64,000 bases of DNA. Source: Adineta vaga. Lineage: Eukaryota > Rotifera. The notes under the pieces are model-generated. The model made no database searches and had not been told where the DNA came from. It saw only the letters and a list, made by a program, of their open reading frames with translations. The position numbers and the translations under genes were made by a program. Location: NCBI GenBank assembly GCA_021613535.1, contig CP075495.1:6634001-6698000 (forward strand), read 5' to 3'. Shown here in pieces: positions 1 through 11,225 of the stretch. Every line of letters begins with the position of its first letter. The stretch's first letter is position 1.

Positions 1-1087
1 TACATATGATACAATTCTTTAAATGCGGAAAAAACCTTTACCCTATGTCTTTTTTTCTTTTCTATGATAAGTATCTTTAATAAGGCAAACGGTTTTGAAT
101 CATATTAGAAGTTATTCATGCTTTGAAAATATCACACTTGTTTCATTGAAGTTATTTCCTCTTATGTAATAACCATAATTTTGTTCATGAAAATAGATAA
201 AAGCTTGACCTTACGAGAAAAAGAATAACATTGTATGTCAAGGAAAATCAAGTTATGATTTTCTTTTACAGAGATTGAATTCAGTTAGTGTAAATGTAAA
301 TTAATCAAAATATTTCAAAATTTGTGTAAACGTAGTTACAACCGAAAATTTCCGTAAAAGTTTCTTTTACTTGATTTCGTGATGGTTGGATGGCGCTCGT
401 TGACTTTCGTGAAATTTCTCGTTTAAGTGTGAAACATACTTTGACTTATGTAATTCGACCCGATCTATTCAACCATTACAAAAGAGAAATATGTATATAT
501 CTTGTTGATACGAAAATTTTCGTTTAACCTGTATCTCTGAGCTATGACACGAAAGGTTTATTCGAGAAAAATACATGTCATGTATTGCATTAATTACGTT
601 AGAATGAAAGTGAAAATAATAGACATGTAAGATAGTATATTAATAAGTATTTTATATAAAAGAAACAATTTGTATTAGAAAAGAAAGGTTACAGTATTGT
701 AAAATTGCTAGTACGGGTCGTTGGTTTTCGGCAAGGTTATGTATAGATCGATATTTCAATGACTTATGCCTTCGAAGTTCAGAGTACTACGTATGACTTT
801 TCAACAAAAAAAATCAACAATGAAATTTTTTAATAAAATATATTGAAATATAAAATATGACATTTTTAAGCAATAAAATATTGAATAAATTATTCCTACT
901 CATAAATAAATGTCATTCTATCATGATTGTATAAATGAGGAAATACTTCACATTGTTATCGTGATGTTATTGACATCCAGATGTTATGGCTTTTCATCAG
1001 TAATCTAATACGTAATTATGTTTTGTTCAGATAGAATCTATTCTGTACAGGAATATTGAAGGAATGTGATTTTTCTCCTCTTTTTAG
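1..1087. other. Non-coding, probably intron of the CK1 gene
   Basis: No open frame with coding character. The next recognisable CK1 codons begin at 1088 after a TTTTTAG acceptor, and the exon preceding [10 protein letters not shown] (normally ending in ...LGIEQ) is not found here, so this is read as the 3' part of a long intron. It is long compared with the roughly 60-nt introns that follow. Confidence 0.5.
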
Positions 1088-2289
1088 AGCAAAGCCGTCG
1101 AGATGATATGGAGTCGCTTGGTTATGTGCTGATGTATTTCAATCGTGGTAGTCTTCCTGTATGAATGAATGATTAAATACATTTTTTCCATCTAATTAAA
1201 ACTATGGTTTCTCTTCTAGTGGCAAGGTTTAAAAGCTGCAACGAAACGACAAAAATACGAACGTATAAGTGAAAAGAAAATGTCAACACCAATTGAAGAA
1301 TTATGTAAAGGATTTCCTGGTAAATAACGTATTTACTCGGTAATTGAAACTGGTCGTTATTTTGTATGTTTTATTTTAGCTGAATTTACTACCTATCTTT
1401 CTTACTGTCGCTCGTTACGTTTTGATGATAAACCAGATTATTCGTATGTTTTAACTGAAAAAATTTTCATTTTAAATTTATTTCCTTTCTTCTATTAGCT
1501 ATTTACGACAATTGTTTCGTAATTTATTTCATCGTCAAGGTTTTACCTATGATTATATTTTCGATTGGAATATGCTCAAATTTGTATGAAATATCATTTA
1601 TTTTGTTTTGTTTTTAGTTAATCATATTATATTCTTATTTTAGAGTGGACAACGATTTGATACGAACAGTGCTAATGAAGGTTCAGCTAATAAACTTGAA
1701 ACAAATGGTTTTTCAGCACCACCACAAGGGCCTCAGCCAATGTATAATAACAATCAAGGTGAGTTCAAATCGATGAAAATATTCTTTTCTTTTTCGAGAA
1801 GACATTTTCTTCTTCATATCTTAAAACTGATATTAAAAGTAAATTTTCCTAATAAGAATAGAAAGTCTCGATATAAATGGTCGACCCACCTTCGGTCCAT
1901 CGTTAAGTATAAATGATGATAATGGATATGTGACTAACAAAAAACTCGATAATGACGATAATGGGCATATGACTAACAACAAAAGTGATGATGATGATGA
2001 TGAAGATGATAAAAAAGTGTACCGTTCATCTTCATATGCTCATGATGCAAGAAAACTTTATAAATCATCATCCAATATCAATGATGTTAGTAAACTTTAC
2101 AAATCACCATCTCATCTTCATGATCGACGCAAACTTCATAAATCATCATCGAATCTCAATGATCATAGTAAAAATTCCAGTTTGGCCTATGAACAATACA
2201 CTAAAACGCCATCCAGTTCCAATGTTTTTAGCCGTCTTATGCATAGTGAGCCGCATGTTCAAATAAACGCAAATACTCATCAACAATAA
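1088..2289 (+). CDS. Casein kinase 1 delta/epsilon-like, C-terminal part (5' end outside window)
   Basis: Serine/threonine kinase of the CK1 family, acting in cytoplasm, nucleus and centrosome on Wnt, clock and trafficking substrates. Exons 1088-1158, 1220-1319, 1380-1443, 1499-1583, 1644-1758 and 1862-2289 join in phase. They encode the C-lobe from [19 protein letters not shown] through SLPWQG, the [15 protein letters not shown] segment and [20 protein letters not shown] to FDWNMLKF. The DDKPDYSY and NLFHRQGF wording fits the delta/epsilon subgroup better than alpha. The tail is divergent: an acidic run (DDDDDEDD), then four 13-residue Ser/Lys repeats. The catalytic N-lobe is not in the window; the first 1087 bases look like intron. 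An alternative last exon lies at 2796-2926. Family call is firm; the exact orthologue is less sure. Confidence 0.93.
2017..2172 (+). repeat. Four 39-bp tandem repeats in the CK1 tail
   Basis: Four in-frame 13-codon units at 2017-2055, 2056-2094, 2095-2133 and 2134-2172. They translate to [39 protein letters not shown] and [13 protein letters not shown]. The unit has a conserved (L/V)-(Y/H)-(K/R)-S-(S/P)-S core. Third-base differences show the copies are not brand-new duplicates. Confidence 0.85.
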
Positions 2290-2795
2290 ACAGCTGCTTT
2301 TTTACTATTACATTCTCTTTTTTTCTCTGTCTTACCGCTGCTCTCGTCGCATTGGTTTTTATTCAAGGAATCTAATATTCTCTCTAACTGATCAATAACA
2401 TTTCTGAACTAGATGAATACTTGCACATACATAGATATACAGATATATTTTTGATTTTGAATATATATTTTCTATTTTCTTTAGACTTTAATGAGACTCA
2501 ACCATCATTGATCAAATCCAGAATGAAATAATTATAATTAGAATATTAAAAAAAGATACAGAAAGAGAGAAAAAGAGAGAGAGGTAGTGATATTGAATAT
2601 TTTATGTGTGTAAAAGCTCTCCTTCGATGATACACATCACTTATAGACACACATTACTTACACGCCTTATGCCTTCTTCAATGCTTTTCATTCATTTTCT
2701 ATCTCTTTTCTTTCGATTCGCTTTATTGCTCTTAAATTTGAATTTCTTAAGAAACAACAGTTCGATTAATAATCATGTAATTTATTTGATTTTAG

Positions 2796-2926
2796 GTGTA
2801 TATCGACGAACTCCTAAAGATGTCAATCAAATACAATTGTCACATTCGGCATCCAATAATTCCAAACAACAACTACCACCCAATGGTACAGATCGGTCAT
2901 CATCAGCACGTGCCACTAAAAAATAA
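2796..2926 (+). CDS. Alternative last coding exon of the CK1 gene
   Basis: The exon follows a TTTTAG acceptor (2790-2795) and starts with two bases that complete a glycine codon when joined to the exon ending at 1758. That is the same phase used by exon 1862-2289. It encodes about 43 residues, beginning GVYRRTPKDVNQIQLSHSAS, rich in Ser, Asn and Gln, ending ARATKK and a stop at 2926. It could give a second CK1 isoform with a shorter tail. CK1 delta in mammals also has alternative C-termini by splicing, so the layout is plausible, but no transcript evidence is available here. Confidence 0.55.
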
Positions 2927-5361
2927 TGACGTGCTTTAGTTTGTCTTTTTTTCTGTATCCTTTCTTTTTCTCTTTTTCTGTGTACAGCGCTTGTTCTACA
3001 TTATTTCTTTCTCTTTCCGCGTTTTTTGTCTCATTTTCTTGAACTTGTCTTTTATAAAAAACAAATGAAACAGAAAACGAAAAAAAACCCACTTCGATCA
3101 TCTTTCGGTAAATTGTATGTTTCTATCAATGAGAACAAAAGGAATTTTTATCCTTGCGTGCGCGCGACGATCTGTGAACAGTGTGTGCATAGTCGATCGC
3201 AGTTCTTCTTTCTCTCTCTTCTATTCATTCGATTGTTTTGACAATCAGCATCGATTTTCTTCCATCAATCATTTTCTTGTGTGAATATAAACGCACACAT
3301 TTTACTTTTTTCTTGTTTTCTTTTCAATTTTTTGCAGGCACACTCACACACTCATTTACATATATATATATATATATACAAATACATTATATTCATCTTT
3401 GTTCTCGAATTTTTCTTCTTTTCGATATCTAATTGTTGTACTGCTGATGCTGATCGTCGTCCTTTCTTTTTTTGTGTCCTTTTCTGTTTCTTTATGTGTG
3501 CAATCGAAGTTACACAAACCAACAAAATATTATTCGTTTCTTTCTTTTTCTTCTCTTTTCTTTTGATTTAAAAGATCACATTCATGATGTCAGAAATAAA
3601 AGAAAACAATATATACATAAATAGAGATTTCTGTTATAGTTCTTATAGATAACAGACAAACTCTTGCATGACAATATCCTATGTCATTGTGTGACACGTT
3701 TTCTAGACAGAATGATATATGACATAAATGCATTGATTTATTCATTAATATCTATTTTTGAGATGAATTGATATAGAATATCATGTTTAAAAAAAACATT
3801 CCTTGTTTAGTAATGAAATAAGAAATCAATTGAAAATGAATTCATATTCTCTAAATGTAAACATATTAATACGAAACCATCGAATCAAGAGTATTTCATA
3901 TATGTATTCAATTAATTGAAGTTTTGTTTAGGAAATTTGTAATAGATATGATATTGTAAATAAAGTTTTTTTCAGTCGCAATTCATCAGCATTACCTTGA
4001 AAAAAGAAACTTGTACATGCATCATGATCAATTTTTTACGTTCTTACCGATTTGTATAGATAGTTTTTACACTTCGTTTGCCGGTATTTTGACTCATGAT
4101 CACACGTCATTAAACGGTTTTTTCATGATCAATTTGTGTGAAATACTAATGTTTGTTATTGTTTTCTCTTCTTATATTCAACGATATAAATATACAACTT
4201 TTTCGGTGAACATTCTTATGTTTTACAATTACATACGTGATTTTGATTATTTTATAAACAAATCATTTCTTTTACATTTTTTTTAAAATGAGTTTTTGGT
4301 ATGGTATTGAACGGTATGTATTGATCACAGTTTGAAATCGAATTATATTTTGTTTATACGCTTCGTTTTTCTGCAGAACATACAATCAATTTCATCGATT
4401 CACACATCAATGGAAAAATCGTCATTTTTCTCAAGCGAATCATTACTATAATCAGTATCACTATCAATACTAACGAATGATTTTTAAAGTGAAAAGAAAT
4501 TTGTTTTTAACAAATGTACACTTCATTACTCGTTTTTACGGAAATAAAGATGTCATGATATGACTTAATGTTACGTTTATTGATATTAAATCATATGTAC
4601 ATACATCAGGCGGCTTTTCAACGTGATTTTGATAAATGTACTCTAAGATACAAGAGATATTTTTATTGTTTTGAAAACAAAATGAGTGATGAAATTTGTG
4701 CCATTTTGACAGATCAATGTATATAGTTTTCATTTAACTTTGATGACATAAGTTGACGAGATTATGATCGTAAAGAAATTGAATGCATAATTAAATAGTA
4801 TTTCTATCATTTTAAGTAAAAAAAACTTCTGTTACATGTCATCAATCAATTTATTATTAGAAGAACGTGAATAGAATATTTGAAAGAAGAGTATTTTGAA
4901 CACGAACTTATATGAACAATATAAAAGGAATCAACTACATGGAAACAAATTGAAGTTGTGATTTAAATGCACACAATACATCAATGAAATACAAAGCAGC
5001 ATCATGTTTATGTATGGTATAAATATATTTAAAAAATGATATTGAGAAAATCAAAAACATTCTTTCTGGAATACTTTGAGATGACTTTCGAATTATTTAT
5101 GAATGTTAGTGTTATTCTTATGGAAAATAACAAAACAAAGAAATATTTGTAGACAGATGAATCATTTTGAAGTTACATATGGATGGATTTACGAACGAAC
5201 TGACTGAAAATGGACGCCACGTGCTAAATGAATAATAGAAAGAGAGAGGAAGAAAACGAATGAAGATGGTAAAGAAATCTGTTCGTTCATACAATCCAGT
5301 TCGAGTGGACAAGACAAGAGCACAACAACGACAAGAATTAAAGCAAAAAAAATAGTTAACA
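2927..5361. other. Intergenic, CK1 3' flank to the orphan gene
   Basis: AT-rich sequence with T/C-rich tracts (2935-3060, 3170-3560) and a TA dinucleotide run near 3361-3378. Short open frames such as those around 3238-3571 and 4011-4286 are low-complexity Phe/Ile/Ser translations with no splice context or domain character. I see nothing else to annotate. Confidence 0.5.
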
Positions 5362-6613
5362 ATGTATGCACGAGGACGAAATAGTGAGTTATTTTGCTTT
5401 ATTTAAAAAAAATTATTCTATTGATATTTATAGACATCAGTATACAATCACAATATAGTGAAGATGAACACGAAGAGTAAATTCAATATATAATGAAATC
5501 AATAAAACGAATTTTTCTTTTATAGATCATCGACTTCAGGCTTTACTTTGGTAATGTTGATTGTACACAATCTAGATCATATGATGCAACCACATGAATG
5601 GGAAACATTATTAACACGAGAAATTCATGGTGCTAGAGTATGTTAGCTGAATATTTTTGTTATCAAAATATATGTGAATATGTTTAGATTTTGGGTGTAT
5701 CTGTTGTTCGTGAACAATCATCTTCGCGTCCGTGGGGCGAAGGAGAATTAACGGCATATATATTTACTCGACATGATGCACCACTTATTCGACAATATCT
5801 ACATAATCGACGTCTCGGTTTTCGACGTTTACATGTGGATGCTGTTGCTAGTGAAGGTGGAATTGAAGTGTTTCTTGTGTATGCATTAAAGAATGATAAA
5901 TAGTATTAATATGCATCAATGAATCTTTGTTTTCTCTCTGTTTTAGTCACAAAATTCTTCAATTACTGAAATTAAATCCACAAATGTCTGACGTAGCAGT
6001 TGAACAACGTATTAGCAGTTTCTTCCGACGGTTTGTTATTGATGACTTTTCTTTATACAAATGAATATTTGCTTCATTTTTCTTGTAGTATTCCACCATC
6101 CATACGTCCTCGTGATTATGATCGTACAGCTGTTATGCGTTTAATCAATGAATGTATGGGTTTACCAGCTTCTCCGCCCGTAACCAGTGAAGAGAGTGAA
6201 GTCGATGGAGATTCACCTCCTTCGCGTACTTCAACTACCACCGTTCCTCTTCCACCACCACCGCCACCACCAACGGTTTCAATACCAGTACAATCACAAT
6301 CGACGTTAACTCCACAACAACAACAGCTACCACCGCCACCGCCGCCGCAGCAACAATCTCAAATCCAAATTCCAACCCAAATACCTCAGCAACAACAAGA
6401 ACAACCAGTCTTCAATCCTCAATTAATAACAATCGATGAACGTACATTACAATTACATTTTACTCCACTTTATTTTGGTAGAAAAATACAACTAAATTAT
6501 CGTTTTAAAAACTGATCTTTATTTTATTTTCATATTTAGATCTGTTGGATGCTATGGCTAATATAAAAAATAACAATGAATATCTACAATTAACAAATAC
6601 TGGACTTTTCTAA
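5362..6613 (+). CDS. Unrecognised protein with Pro/Gln-rich C-terminal half
   Basis: I do not recognise this gene. Exons 5362-5383, 5434-5476, 5526-5637, 5688-5902, 5947-6030, 6089-6477 and 6540-6613 keep phase throughout and give about 312 residues. The N-terminal half looks folded and partly hydrophobic (GFTLVMLIVHNLDHMMQPHE, then a segment containing RPWGEGELTAYIFTRHD and FRRLHVDAVASEGGIEVFLV), and ends near RPRDYDRTAVMRLINECMGL. The second half is low complexity with Pro runs and CAA-encoded Gln runs. The last exon encodes a short ordered end (DLLDAMANIKNNNEYLQL). If the 62-nt intron 6478-6539 is kept, translation stops at 6515 with a different tail (300 residues). The start is the first ATG in frame with a good following donor. 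Confidence 0.7.
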
Positions 6614-8152
6614 CTAAGAGAAGAGTTTTTATACTTGATTTTTTCAAAATATTTATCTAAACATGGTCATCAGATTCTTTTTCTTCTTTGATTGACTATA
6701 TCACGTATGTATGCCATGCAATACTGTCCTCTTCTTCTTCTTCTTTCTTTTTTCTTCGTTGTTGTTGCAGTATATTTTATGGTGTATTAGTCAGATAAGC
6801 ATTTAGTCGTTGTTGTGATATGGCATTGTCTCATCTTCTTTTTCACTTTTTATTTTTATTTTTGGCTAAATCTTTTTTATAATCAAACATAAACATCACT
6901 GATACAGAGATAATTTTAACTAATGTCTGAAATTGATTCTCAAATGATATGAACGAGATTGTACCTTAATCCTATGAAATTAAATCATGTGGTACAAATG
7001 CTTTGAGTAAGTCCTAATGATCTTACAATAGCAAAGTCTATTTTTTTCATTTTAAAAGAATGTACTCTCAAATTTCATCCGAAATACAGTTAACTACTTG
7101 TAATCTTACAATATATTTAAAAAGAAACCTTTCAAGTTTTCAGTAGATATTTGTTATTCATTCGAGATATAATTTTATTTCTAACAAAATTGACATTATA
7201 TAACCATGATTTACTTCATTTTCGATTCTTTGTTTTATTTGTCACAAAAATATATTCAAATAAAAATAGAACAATCTTATCAGTGCTCTTGTTAAAACAA
7301 CAAAATGAGTCAATACACATGTAATATCAATTATATAATCAGTAAGAATGAATTATATTTTAAATACTAACATCTGCCAATAGATTTCATAAGAAACTGA
7401 AGTAAATCTATTATAATCTCGAACTTTTCGCTTTATTGAAAGATAAGAAAGAGTAACGATTTTATTAGACATGTAAAAAAAAGTACATCCGACGACTTGA
7501 TATCAACGACACCTATTATGCGCAACTTATTCATCGAGATCTCTATATTTGTAAAAGATATTGAATAATAAAAGGTATTAAGGAATAAGAGAGATGAATT
7601 TATATACAAATATATTTATATATTCAGTTGAATAACGAAAATACTACTCACTCGTCGTATTGTTTGATATCATTGTCTCTAAAAATTATCCAATCAGTTT
7701 TACTACGCTGTACTCTTTGAAACAGTGCTTCGATGTTCGAACTGTAGGTGTACACAGCATAAACAAAATGTACAGAATATATATCTATTTCGTCTTAGTT
7801 ACACGCTATTTTAAACAAGACTTTTTGCTAGTCTTTTGTGGAAGGAGTTATTTTGAGAAAAATTCATGCCTACATCGTATTCTATTTCTTTAAAAGATAC
7901 AAACTCAAATAAATGATGAAAGAGTATTGTTATGTAATATGTTTTATTTTTCAATGATCTTACTTTTTTTTTCTTCATTCCACTTTATTATCTTTGACAA
8001 CATTTCTAGATATAAATCTTTATAACATCTACAAATACATTATTAAGAGTAAAACAGTAGACTGCCGTTGCCATAACGATCTCAATATTGATGTTTTCAG
8101 TGACTAATCTAACATTGAACGAAAAATATTTACATTAAATACAAAAATAGAT
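6614..8152. other. Intergenic
   Basis: AT-rich, with TTC/TCT-rich stretches near 6728-6770. The frame at 7660-7893 is a hydrophobic AT-biased translation without homology I recognise and is not treated as a gene. Confidence 0.5.
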
Positions 8153-8941
8153 ATGCAAATAGACGATTATTTTCACTCAACAGATGTTTATCCATATCGA
8201 CCAATTAAACCAATATGGATGATTTTTTTCATGAGTTGGTCATTTATATTCTTTTTTTTTGTTAACAAAAAAACAAAATCCACGTATAAAACTGATTGGT
8301 TAAAACAAAATACTTTACTTAGCTTTATTCATTCGACAATCTGTTCAATATTGATCATTATTGCTGTTATACGCGCACCGGAAATGTTCAATGATCCATT
8401 GTCACATTCCAATTTTTTTAATTATTCATTAATTGCATTTAGTATTGGCTATTTTCTCTGGGATTTTTATGATTGTTTAAAAAATTCAGTTTCATCTATT
8501 GTTCCTATTCTTTTTCATCATATTGTTGTCATTACATTTCTATCTCATGTTCTTCTTCGTACACGTAATGTTGGTTATGCACTCTATGCTCTTTCACTTG
8601 AAATTAACAGTGTATTTTTACATGCTAGACGACTTCTACGTTGGTATTCGTCAAATTTTCAACAAGTTAAACTTCTACAATTCTTTATTGACGTTGGAAA
8701 TTATATAACATTTATTATATTTCGTTTTGGCATTGTTTTTATTGCATTACGTACATTATTTTTGCAACGAAATCGATTTGAACCATTTATATATCTATTT
8801 ACTGTCTTATGTGTGTGTGCAATTGGAATATTAAATGTTGTCTTATTCTATCGTTTATTGAAAAATCAAGTTAGTCCAAAGACAAAATCTAACGAGAAGA
8901 AATCCATGACTGACGATGATATTCTAATGCCAAGCAAATAA
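8153..8941 (+). CDS. TLC-domain membrane protein, TLCD1/TLCD2-like
   Basis: Single-exon gene of 262 residues with five to six hydrophobic segments: about residues 22-38, 60-76, 90-105, 120-138, 175-200 and 216-235. The TLC-type core is visible: a segment with IGYFLWDFYDCLKN, then LFHHIVVITFLSHVLL, then ALSLEINSVFLHARRLLRW. The paired His of the LFHH motif and the EINSVFLHARRLL wording match the TLCD1/TLCD2 branch, which in animals influences plasma-membrane phospholipid composition. It is not a ceramide synthase: the Lag1p motif is absent. The C-terminus is a Lys/Ser-rich cytosolic tail. The stop codon at 8939-8941 overlaps an AATAAA signal. Family call is solid; the substrate role is unknown. 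Confidence 0.8.
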   Translation: MQIDDYFHSTDVYPYRPIKPIWMIFFMSWSFIFFFFVNKKTKSTYKTDWLKQNTLLSFIHSTICSILIIIAVIRAPEMFNDPLSHSNFFNYSLIAFSIGYFLWDFYDCLKNSVSSIVPILFHHIVVITFLSHVLLRTRNVGYALYALSLEINSVFLHARRLLRWYSSNFQQVKLLQFFIDVGNYITFIIFRFGIVFIALRTLFLQRNRFEPFIYLFTVLCVCAIGILNVVLFYRLLKNQVSPKTKSNEKKSMTDDDILMPSK

Positions 8942-8942
8942 A
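8937..8942 (+). terminator. Candidate polyadenylation signal overlapping the TLCD stop
   Basis: AATAAA spans the TAA stop of the TLCD-like gene, implying a very short 3' UTR if used. It may instead be chance in AT-rich sequence. Confidence 0.3.
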
Positions 8943-9870
8943 TTAAATGCAAACAAAAAGAACAATAGTATATGAAAAGAGAAAGTCCGATGTTTCAAGA
9001 TGAAACACAAGTTTAAACGTTGTGAATATCATGAATCGAAAGAACAGTGTGCATTCATTTGTTTTTCTCAATTTTATATAAAGATTGAATTCTATTCGTT
9101 CAAGAAAAAGATCAAACGTTATTCTATTGAACATATTTGAGACGTAATTGCCTGATGATTAAGTTTTCTTTATTCGAATTTGATTTTCCGAAAATTCATA
9201 GTAATAAATCATTGGAATGCTTTTTAAATAACTTCGAAAAAACAAAAGAGGATTTCAATTGAATAAATCATATTGTAGATATGAAAAAGGAGTTAATTGT
9301 CTCATCGTAATTACATTCTAATACGAAAAGAAAAGGAGAGAGAGAGAGAGAAACGTTTGATTAGTCAATTGTCAAGAATTCAAATTCAAATTGAAAGATC
9401 GACTCCCATTGGAAAACTCGTTTAATCATAAGATGATAAGTGCTAAATGACAGAGTGATCAAATCAATTTCTTTTCTTCTTCTTCGTCTTTCTTTTTTTT
9501 TTGGTTCGTTTCATGTCATAAAAAATTAATGATGACAAATCAAAAAGACAAACTATAGAGATGTTCTCTAAACATTTCTTTTCTTTTTTTTTCACAGTTT
9601 GATGTTAGTCGTTGTTGATCTCTCTAGAGAAGAAAAGACAATATCTGATTGATTAGATCGAATGCATTCTTTTTTTTTGGCACACTGTCTTTAATTTGAT
9701 CGGCCATGTTGCTTTAATTTGTTAAATATGCTCACCACATTCTGTCATCTTATTTATCCGAAATGAGAAAAAAAAGAGAGCGAGAAATAAGCAAATATAA
9801 ATTGATTACTAACGACAATAAGTCAAACATTGTCGTCATTTAACAAGACAATAAAAGAATAGAAAATCAT
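8942..9870. other. Intergenic, 5' flank of the Phox2-like gene
   Basis: AT-rich with a GA dinucleotide run at about 9337-9352 and T-rich tracts (9490-9502, 9671-9680). No gene or RNA recognised. It probably holds promoter elements for the homeobox gene but none can be named. Confidence 0.4.
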
Positions 9871-11225
9871 ATGGATCATTCACATACAAATTACTTTCTA
9901 CCTTTTGATGCTGCCTCGTACTTTGATTCAGCAGCGGCGGCAGCAGCAGCAACGTATAATCCATATACAGATTTTTATTCACACCCACAATCAACAACAA
10001 GTTCATCATCAACAGCTACTTCCTATCATCAAATGTATCGAACAACGCCAACAACTTTACGGCATCCATCAAGTTTCTATTCAGCTACAATGCAAAGTTC
10101 GTAAATTTAAATTCATCTTTCTTTTATCTAAAGAAAACATATGTTTAGGTCTCCAGTCATCTTATAAAATATTTGGCACATCACAAAATGATTCCAATCC
10201 GACATCATTTCTTGCATCATCAACAACTCCAACTGCATTTTTACATGATAATAAACGAAAACAACGACGAATTCGAACAACATTTACTAGTTTACAATTG
10301 AGAGAATTGGAAAAATGTTTTCAACAGGTAAGCATAAACAAATTTTCTTGTTTCCTATTCAATGTATTGATTTCGATAGAAAAGAAACATGCTTCGAGTC
10401 GTCTCAATAGTTCTTATAGTAATGTGAAGTATTTAAACAGACAACGATTGTGAGATAGATAGGAAAATATTATGATGGATGCAGAAGAAGTGATTCAATT
10501 GTAGGAATTGTTATGATTGAATTGAGATATGAATTTGTTGAATGTTCTTAATGACAAATGATTTGTATCAAAGAAAAGTTACTTTAAAATCTACTATATA
10601 TGTTTTATCTTTCTATTCATAGACTCATTATCCAGATGTTTATCTACGTGAAGAGATTTCACTTCGTATCGATTTAACTGAAGCACGAGTTCAGGTAAAT
10701 CAGATTGATTTCTATTCTCAATTTCTAAGAAATATAAATTCTAGGTTTGGTTTCAAAATCGTCGAGCAAAATGGCGTAAACAAGAACGACAGAAGCAATC
10801 AGTTAAAACAAAGAATACGAATACATCATCAAAAAGCAATAAGATTGCAATAGTTGATACAAAAAAGCAACGTATGTATATTGATCATCAAATATGACTT
10901 TCTTTAATTCATTACATTCTTATCACAAATTGCAATGCATTTTTCTCCTCTCTGATTTAAATAATTTGAAATATATCATATATCGAGACGTCGTTGTTTT
11001 CTTGTTGAACAAGATAATTAAAATTTGTTGTCTAGTCAATGATAGATGTAGTCAACATACTATTTGATTTTCTTCATAGATAAAGATCTTCCAAATCGAT
11101 ATCCTCCTATTGTTAATAACGATGAAGAAACCAAGCATTCAACTTGTTTTAATGAACAAACTACAACACCAACAGCATCAACAATGGTTTATACATCACC
11201 TGATATAAAATATAATTCATTTTAA
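9871..11225 (+). CDS. phox2: Paired-class homeodomain transcription factor, Phox2-like
   Basis: Nuclear DNA-binding regulator; Phox2 proteins specify visceral and autonomic-type neurons in animals. Exons 9871-10096, 10149-10327, 10623-10694, 10745-10871 and 11080-11225 sum to exactly 249 codons plus stop. The homeodomain starts [20 protein letters not shown], continues [20 protein letters not shown] and ends [20 protein letters not shown], with Gln at position 50. The [12 protein letters not shown] start, the [13 protein letters not shown] stretch and RKQE end match Phox2 most closely among Q50 paired-like classes. Just upstream, SSYKIFG resembles the short conserved block before the Phox2 homeodomain. 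The N-terminal exon has a seven-Ala run and Ser/Thr/Tyr-rich sequence. The donor at 10097 reads GTTCGT, weaker than usual, but it is the only one I found that keeps frame. Confidence 0.85.

Noticed and set aside
4011-4286. 91-codon open frame rich in Phe and Ile
   Set aside because: AT-biased translation without splice context, codon character or recognisable motif.
7725-7760. GTTCGAA-like sequence as a tRNA B box
   Set aside because: No matching A box, anticodon arm or acceptor stem could be folded around it.
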